In this document: one piece after another, positions 52,001 through 61,000 of the stretch
Position numbering within the stretch: position 1 is the stretch's first letter
How the letters are laid out: each line of letters begins with the position of its first letter
Assembly: GCA_963693305.1 (NCBI GenBank)
Contig: OY855906.1
Coordinates: forward strand, 8,312,102 to 8,376,101
Length of the DNA: 64,000 nucleotides
Direction: 5' to 3'
Source: Meandrina meandrites
Taxonomy: Eukaryota > Cnidaria > Anthozoa > Scleractinia > Meandrinidae
Program-made: the position numbers and the translations under genes
The notes under the pieces: generated by a model
Database searches by the model: none
What the model was told of the DNA's origin: nothing
Seen by the model: the letters and a program-made list of their open reading frames with translations, nothing else

Positions 52001-55000
52001 CTCGATCACAGATCGCATTGTTTTATTTCACAAAAAAGCTGCGTTAGTGCTTTTCAAATAGCCTTTTAATTACACCAAACACTATTTCTACTCACCACAT
52101 TCCTGTGTGTTACATTCCTGCACCTCCTCTGCTGGTCCCAGGTTTTGCTCGGTGCAGTTTTGACCTCCATCAGATGGAGGTGGACTGGTGCAGGTTCTTG
52201 TTCGTCTTTGTACGCCTCTTCCACATGTTACACTACATTCTCCCCATTCAGACCAGTCCGTGAAGTTACCGGCTACGGCTAAAACACAGAGCACAGCATA
52301 ACAATTATAAAACATACACAAAATAAACGTCAGCTGTGTACTCTGAAAGGTTAAAACTATATTTTGGATATTTCCAACCTAAAATACCTCACGGAAAGAG
52401 GTCCGACGGAAGAATATCCTTTGCAAAAGGTTTATGGCGATGACTTTCAGCATAAAGAACAATCGTTGCATGATGTCGTGACCATTTTTCCTCGTTTGAG
52501 AAGCGCGGGGACTTCCGGATCGAGGGTGTGTTCGAGGTTGGCGCAAAATTATGGGGAAAAATTGACCAATGCTAGAATTAAAGTGCGTTGGACCTGCATC
52601 CTATCAGAACGTGAAAGTTAAAGCTAAAAACAATGAGTCCATACGCTCTTTTTTCAAATGAGGAGGCGCAAACTCGATCGCAGAAAACTTGGCGCATTGC
52701 TTTTTTTCCTAAATCACAAAAAAGCTTGGTTAGTGCTTCTCAAATAGCCTTTAAATTACACCGACCACTATTTCTACTCACCACATTTCTGTGTGTTACA
52801 TTCTTGCACCTCCTCTGCTGGTCCCAGGTTTTGCTCGCTGCAGTTTTGACCTCCACCAGATGGAGGGGGACTGGTGCAGGTTCTTGTTCGTTTTTGAACT
52901 CCTCCTCCACACGTTACACTACAGTTTCCCCATTCGGACCAGTCCGTGAAGTTACCGGCTACGGCTAAAACACAGAGCGCAGCCATAAAAATATAAAACA
53001 TACACAAAATTAAGGCGAGCTGTGTACTCTAAAAGGCTAAAACTTTATTTTGGTCAACCTAAAATAGCTCTCGGCGGGAGGGCCGACGGACGGATATCCA
53101 CTGCGCGGGGTTTGTGGCGAGGACGTCCAGCGTAGAGAACAAGCCGCATTTACATGCCGTCGTGACCATTTTCCCCTTTGAGAAGCGCGTGACTTCCGGA
53201 TCGAGGGTGTGTTTGAGGTTGGCCGTCATCTTTGCGTTTTATGGTAAAACACTATACTGTTTACAGCACTTCTCTCAAAGCAAGAGTATCAATGAAAATA
53301 GGCAAAATTATCGGGAAAAATTTACCAATTCTGGAGTTCAAGTGCGTTGGACCTGCATCCTATCAGAGGGAGTCGCAATATTCCTAAATAACCGCTTCAT
53401 GCTACAGAAACTGGAGTTCATCGCCGCGCTGTTTAAAAGACACTTGACTCTACTATTTCCCCCGTTTTACGGATTGTTTATTGTTTAGCAAGATGGACAC
53501 AGTGGGAAAAAATCAATTGTGGTTTTCTTACGACAGTCCTGGGTGTTGCATCCCTGTGATTCTTCAGCCTGTCCCAGGTTCTGTTCAATGCAAGTTTTTC
53601 CGTTGTTTCTTGGTACTGGATTGGTGCAATTTCTTGTGTGCAAACGCAGACCCCCACCACAAGGTTCAGAACAGTTAGACCATTCGCTCCATTCAGTGTA
53701 TCCTCCATCGATACCTGAAAAATATAAGTTTTGTCTTATTCTGTAGTGAAGGTTCGCCATATGTGTTCCGTTTTCAGAGATTTGTAGTCTTTCGGCCAGC
53801 TGAATTAGATATCGGCGTGTTATATTGTAATCCGTAGGCTTCACGTTATTGGAGGAGTCCATGATAACGCCGACATCGACATGTTGCTTGCATGGTTTCG
53901 GTAGAGAACGATCCGATGTTGGGCTTTGAATAGCAACGCGTTGTGTAGGAACTACACTAGCAGTGGGACCTACGAAACCTTTATGGAACAGCATAACGGA
54001 AAATCACAAAACATGCTGACATTTATGTTAATGTGTCTAGCTGGGAAATTGGTAAGGGGTATTCTCAGAGTGTCAGCAACCCAAGCCAAACCGTTGGCCG
54101 CGAAGGGAAGTTTCGAGGGCAACTGTGAAATTTTGAGGACTATATTCAACCTCGTTCCCAGGTCCTCTCTCCTTTTCCTCCCTTGACTATATTTACTTGA
54201 TAGATGGCAAAGGTAACGTGGCCTATAGTCCATGGGCCCGAGCAGATTTTCTTACCATTCAAAGGGACAAATTGTGAATGGTATCAGATTAAAGTTCATC
54301 TGAAGAAGTTTCAAAATTGAGCTGATAGCAATCACGAAAGAGTAGCTTAGTAGGATTTTTTCAGGGTATAAAATTCTCCTTCTGCATGAAAACGAGGCTA
54401 AAATTGAGATAGAATTTACAACTCCTATTATGGTTTATTTTTGTTCAATTTCATCTTGCAGTATTGGAAACATGATTATTAGTAGTTTACTCAATAAAAT
54501 AGTAAAAGTTTGAGTTAATCACTAAAACAGAAGAAAATACTGTTTGAAGGTCCTGAATTGCATTCTGGGAAAATCCAAGAAGGCGGCCGTACTAAGGTGT
54601 ACGGTTATTTTGGTCTTAATTTATCGAGCTAAATCCCCAGTAAAGGACAAATAAATCTCAAAAAAAGATTAAGATTGTATTAAAAACTTTAGGAAACTAT
54701 TTTTGGCAATTTTGAAGGAATCTAAAAGAGAATTATTTCTATAATTAACTTACAATATCAGTCCAGAAATATTTTCTCGAGGCGTGAAAGGGTATCAATA
54801 TTGTTCTGATTTTTGAAATAAACATTTGTTTCGCAGACGTTATTTAGCTCGGTACTGGTTTCCCGATGTTTGTGCACTGCTGCCTTTTTTCGGAAAAGCT
54901 AACAACTATGTTGGAAAACACAGTTTGTTCCCTACAGTCATACGCAAATAATTCAAAAAAGTTTGCGCGCGCCAAAATGCCCGCCAAGATAACACGTGCA

Positions 55001-58000
55001 CGTGTTGAACAGAAAGATGACAGAAAAAAGGAATCGTGGTTGTTGCGAAGAGAAGCAAGTGATCTAAATTAAAAGATATTGCAGTGCGCTGTCGGGAAAT
55101 ACTTCATTACTAAACCTGATTGCACCATGGAACAAGGACGTCTTGAATTGAATGGGCTGAGGGATTCATTATCATCGAAATGTTGCATCAGATGTACATG
55201 GAGTCTCTGTTGTGGTATCGCACCTCGAGGCGATGTTTCCTAAAGGATTCAGTCAACATGTATCTTGCATTACTTGTGAAAACTTCTTTGGGGCATTTAC
55301 GGCAGAAGATGTAATATATAGATTATATTTCCTGTAATCAAGTTTGAGATTGGTTAAATGCGAGGACAGGTGCGCAAAAGAGGGAAAGGAACCCGGTTGG
55401 TGGGGTGGGAGAACTCGTGGCGAGCTCAAAGAATGTCAAAATAACCATGGAAGAGTCGTCACTGACCAAAATGATAAAAATGCGTCGTAAAATATGGCAG
55501 ACAGATACATTCTTCGTTGGCGGTAATCACCGCTTCTCAACTTTTACCTTAAAATCCTCTGTACATCGGAGAAACACCATTCAGCTTCAGTTGGGTAAAA
55601 AATCAACCCCTTTCATATCATTTATTGCAGTTATGACAACAGCGACGATTTAAAAGCACCACAATAGATGAAGAATTGAAATCAGTCCTCAACATTGCTG
55701 GAGAAAGGGAAATTCTGTCTGCTTTTTATCACCGCAAATGTTGCCGTTAAACCGGGAATTAGATAAGCTCCGAAATAGACGCGAGGTGGTTCAAACCCCG
55801 CCAAAAAAGAAGATTTTCAAATGCAAAAACACAATCTACGATTTGAACAAAAATTGTAATAAGAAAAGCATATATATGAAACGTTCCAAAAAATATACAG
55901 CCATTCAAATTTTCGAGCAGACGAAACAATCGACATTATTACAACATTATCTGTCCTTTTCGCGCTTGGCGACGCAAAAAGCCTCAAACTCTCCTCGAAC
56001 TGTTTGTAATTGACTACAGCTAGCCAGAAATACAACATATTCTTTAACATCAATTATCACAATAAGGGAGCAACACGTAATGCAACAGTGTCGATGAAAT
56101 TAAGGAAGCTAGTTAATATATTTTATACTCAATTATTTCACAAGAAGCTGTTGAAATACCGTAAAATTCCCGTTATAAGCCCTGGGCTTATGCAACTTCG
56201 TAAGGGTCTTTGGGTGGGCTTATAAACGGAGGGGCTTATATCCGGGGGGCTTATAAGTGGAATAAAAAAGCGCTTCGAAACGAGCCATGCCAGAGTTGAT
56301 CGTAAGTTTTAAACTTAAAAAGTCATAATAAAGCAACATTTAACCCTGTTCAGCTGTTCAGTACTGTCATCCAGCATAGGGGGGCTTATATCCTTGGGGG
56401 GGGGGGGGGGGGGGGCTTATAACCGGATGCATTTTTTTGTTTCCAAGTAGATGGGCCTAGCAGTAACACCTTTAAAGAACACCCAGGGACAAGGTTGGTG
56501 GTCACCCTAGCCGTGAGAGCTGTGCAAAAATCCAGTAAATGTTTGAACTTGAGTTACATTGTAGTAATTAGAAGTGTTAACCGCCCAGGAGGGAGCTATA
56601 AGTCCTTCTTGCAATTAGGAAATTAAAACGGCACTTTGTCTCTACAAATCCGGTCCTGTTCGACCCAAGAAAATGAAAACCACTACCTTAGAGTAACACC
56701 TCCCTTGCCTTTCGGAAATGTTCCACAGGGTCAGTGGTATCGCTGTCCAAGCCTGACACTTTGAAACCCCACTCCCCCCAGCGACAGTGGCTAAATTAGC
56801 AAGAACAAAACAGAGCATCGTTGACACTTAAACAATGCTGGTTAAGTGCTGTAATCCTCGAGCAAGAAAATTATGGAATAATATTTGAACAGACGATAGA
56901 CCACGCATAGAAGAAAAAGTTGTTTTGAATTTAACTGCACCTTCGTGCAAAAGTGAAAAAAGCAGAACGTAATTAGTTGGACTGGGCTGACTGATATATC
57001 AGTCCGCGAAGAGGAAGTGTCAATGTGGTCAATGTGCCGCCGCTGATATGCCACAATTTTCGAAGTTCCTGTTCTTCATGAGCTCTTTGGAAGATTTCTT
57101 TTAAAAGACGTCAGCTTATTTATTTTAAGAACGGAATGAAGTTAGGTACAAACAAACTAGACAGCTTTAAGTTCTATGATGTTCTAATTTTTCAGAAAGG
57201 GAACAATGACTATTTCTCAGTCAGAACCGTTAATTAGCATTCAAGCGTAAATGCCGTCTCGTTCCGAATATTTTGTGGGTTACACTACCACATTTCACAG
57301 GTTTCGAAAGTTTGACAAGCACGCTTTAAGTTGCTCGTGTCGACTTGTGGTCTTTTCTTCTGAGTTGAGTTGTTCTCTTCTGTCTAAAGAACTTCGGAAT
57401 TCATTGAATAATGACCTCGAGTTGTATCCAGTTTCCTTGTTTTCACTGAAAACAACTTTTATCATTTCATGTAGAACTAATAGACCCGTCATAACATGGT
57501 CATAACAACTGTTCGTATGAAAAACGTCCTTGAAAAGTATGGGTTTATGGTAAGTAGGAAAAGTTTTTGTTTGAGCCAAGTGACCTATCAGGCCGGAGCT
57601 TATCCAAGTATCTGCAGCATTAAGCGACTAGCACTACTGCTAATCCCCCCTGGATGGGATGCTAATCCATCACAGGGCTCCCCCCCCCCCCCCCCCCCTG
57701 CAGTAGCTTCGCCAGTACCATTTATACACCTGGGTGTGGAGAGGAATTGGTTAATAGAGCAGGCCAAATTAAAGCTCTGTGGCATTCTTTACAACTGAGT
57801 TCTTAAGAAAATAATTTTGAGACAAAACAGTGTTGAGTATGCAGTTACAATGTTTGTTTCCCTCTTTAATTTGGGGCACAAATAGGGCGGCAAAAGAAAT
57901 GTATAATCAGTCGAGAAACTCTTCCATTGATGTTATTCATCTTCACTTAACATTATTTTAGATGTTAATTTGTAATTGATATAGCGTCTGTAATTGAACA

Positions 58001-61000
58001 ACACAATGAAGCCGGAATACACGTTTTTGTGACAATTAAGAAACACGTTCATCCGGGACATCGCAAATGTCAGGATGCTTTATCCTCTGAATCGATATCA
58101 AATTTACAAGATTTTTATGTTCTTTATGGCAAGAATATATAAAAATAAAACGTTTATAAGATACACTGGCAAGATTTGTAATTTCAATGGCGTTAGATAA
58201 AAGCCTCCACGTGCTTTAGTCAAATGAGGCCGCCTCCCGCGCGCATCTGTTGACTCGAAATGCTTTCATTTTTATAAGAAAGAGAGATCAGTATAAATCT
58301 TATTAACCTCAAATAATCGGTCTGTACTGTAAAATACAAATCCTTGTGTTTTCTACCTGATTCATTTAAAAACTCGGTCCATATTTTGAAATTCTAACAT
58401 CAGTCTCGATATATAAGAGGTCTATATTGCAATCCGGCTTTGTTGCCATGGAAACCATACAGAGAAAAACCCTTAAGTACGGTAAAAGCGCTTGGCTAGC
58501 ATCAGCTGCCTTTCTTGTACTTTGTCAGGCCTCTCACACAACATTTACGTGTTTGAAGTTTCGATAAAGGGATTTTTCATTACCCTTCGAGCATTAAAAT
58601 GCAACATTGATTTTGGAAAGATGACGTCAGAAATCACGTGATTTCAGCAAGAAAGCTACTCTTTTGGAATTGCTATCACATACCAAAATGAACTACAATG
58701 TTCAAGGATTCGAAAAATATATGATAGCATTTGTCCCTCCGAATGATAAGAAATGCCTAATTTTGGGGTCTGGGCCCATGGACTACTAGTAACCTAACCT
58801 TGAAATGCTATATTCGCCTCCTAGCGTGGTGAATATAGCGTCACAAGCCGAGCTTTTCGACGAATCAGAATGCCTGATTCTCATATTCATCTCTGGAAAG
58901 TATACTTAAAGGGAACCACCACTCTTGGGACAAATTGACGTTAAATTGTTTGAAATGATGCCAAAATTCCAAATTTTACAGGTCATGGGATAAATAACAT
59001 TTAATAACAACAATAAATGGAAAAGTTTATGGTTTTTAAATTCCCAGCGCGCCGCCATTTTGGATTTTTATGACGTGTTACGGCTCCCGCTATTGTTTGG
59101 AAGCTTCAAAACAACAGCGGGAGCCGTCATTTCAAACAATTTAACGTCAACTTGTTGTAAGAGTGGAGAATTAACAATTTTTCCACGAGTGCGCGTTAAA
59201 AAAATATAAGTTTCCTATAACTATCTCATATCCAACAAGCACGAGTGGAATAATTGTTTTCTTAAAAACACCCAAAGAACTGCAATATTTGAGGTCCCCA
59301 GTTTTTCTCGCTGACGCGTACACCTACCATTAGTGATATTTGTTGTCCATTGTATATGAACTCATATATCATGGTCTGTAAACCAATCAAAATTCAGCAA
59401 TTGCAATATTCCATGGCTAGTTTTTAATAATCACAGATATCACCGCTCGCGCACTTGTTGTCATATTCTGAACATGTTCAGTTCATTATTGGAAAAGTGA
59501 CACCCGTTTTCATTTATGTTCGAAATGATAATCTCTGTGTGACAGAACGTGAAAGTTTAAACTGAAACCAATGAGTCTACACGCTCTTTTTTCAACTAAG
59601 GAGACGTAAACTCGATCACAGATCGCATTGTTTTATTTCACAAAAAAGCTGCGTTAGTGCTTTTCAAATAGCCTTTTAATTACACCAAACACTATTTCTA
59701 CTCACCACATTCCTGTGTGTTACATTCCTGCACCTCCTCTGCTGGTCCCAGGTTTTGCTCGGTGCAGTTTTGACCTCCATCAGATGGAGGTGGACTGGTG
59801 CAGGTTCTTGTTCGTCTTTGTACGCCTCTTCCACATGTTACACTACATTCTCCCCATTCAGACCAGTCCGTGAAGTTACCGGCTACGGCTAAAACACAGA
59901 GCACAGCATAACAATTATAAAACATACACAAAATAAACGTCAGCTGTGTACTCTGAAAGGTTAAAACTATATTTTGGATATTTCCAACCTAAAATACCTC
60001 GCGGAAAGAGGTCCGACGGAAGAATATCCTTTGCAAAAGGTTTATGGCGATGACTTTCAGCATAAAGAACAAGCGTTGCATGATATCGTGACCATTTTTC
60101 CTCGTTTGAGAAGCGCGGGGACTTCCGGATCGAGGGTGTGTCCGAGGTTGGCGCAAAATTATGGGGAAAAATTGACCAATGCTAGAATTAAAGTGCGTTG
60201 GACCTGCATCCTATTAGAACGTGAAAGTTAAAGCTAAAAACAATGAGTCCATACGCTCTTTTTTCAAATGAGGAGGCGTAAACTCGATCGCAGAAAACTT
60301 GGCGCATTGCTTTTTTTCCTAAATCACAAAAAAGCTTGGTTAGTGCTTTTCAAATAGCCTTTAAATTACACCGACCACTATTTCTACTCACCACATTTCT
60401 GTGTGTTACATTCTTGCACCTCTTCTGCTGGTCCCAGATTTTGCTCGGTGCAGTTTTGACCTCCACCAGATGGAGGGGGACTGGTGCAGGTTCTTGTTCG
60501 TTTTTGAACTCCTCCTCCACACGTTACACTACAGTTTCCCCATTCGGACCAGTCCGTGAAGTTACCGGCTACGGCTAAAACACAGAACGCAGCCATAAAA
60601 ATATAAAACATACACAAAATTAAGGCGAGCTGTGTACTCTAAAAGGCTAAAACTTTATTTTGGATATTTTCAACCTAAAATAGCTCTCGGCGGGAGGGCC
60701 GACGGACGGATATCCACTGCGCGGGGTTTGTGGCGAGGACGTCTAGCATAGAGAACAAGCCGCATTTACATGCCGTCGTGACCATTTTCCCCTTTGAGAA
60801 GCGCGTGACTTCCGGATCGAGGGTGTGTTTGAGGTTGGCCGTCATCTTTGCGTTTTATGGTAAAACACTATACTGTTTACAGCACTTCTCTCAAAGCAAG
60901 AGTATAAATGAAAATAGGCAAAATTATCGGGAAAAATTTACCAATTCTGGAGTTCAAGTGCGTTGGACCTGCATCCTATCAGAGGGAGTCGCAATATTCC

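Noticed and set aside
60384..60617. 77-aa ORFs beginning MCMFY and ending in a TSP1 repeat, which look like small secreted TSP1 proteins
   Set aside because: The hydrophobic start is intron sequence read through a TTTTAG acceptor; the real exon begins at 60574. The same holds for all B and C copies.
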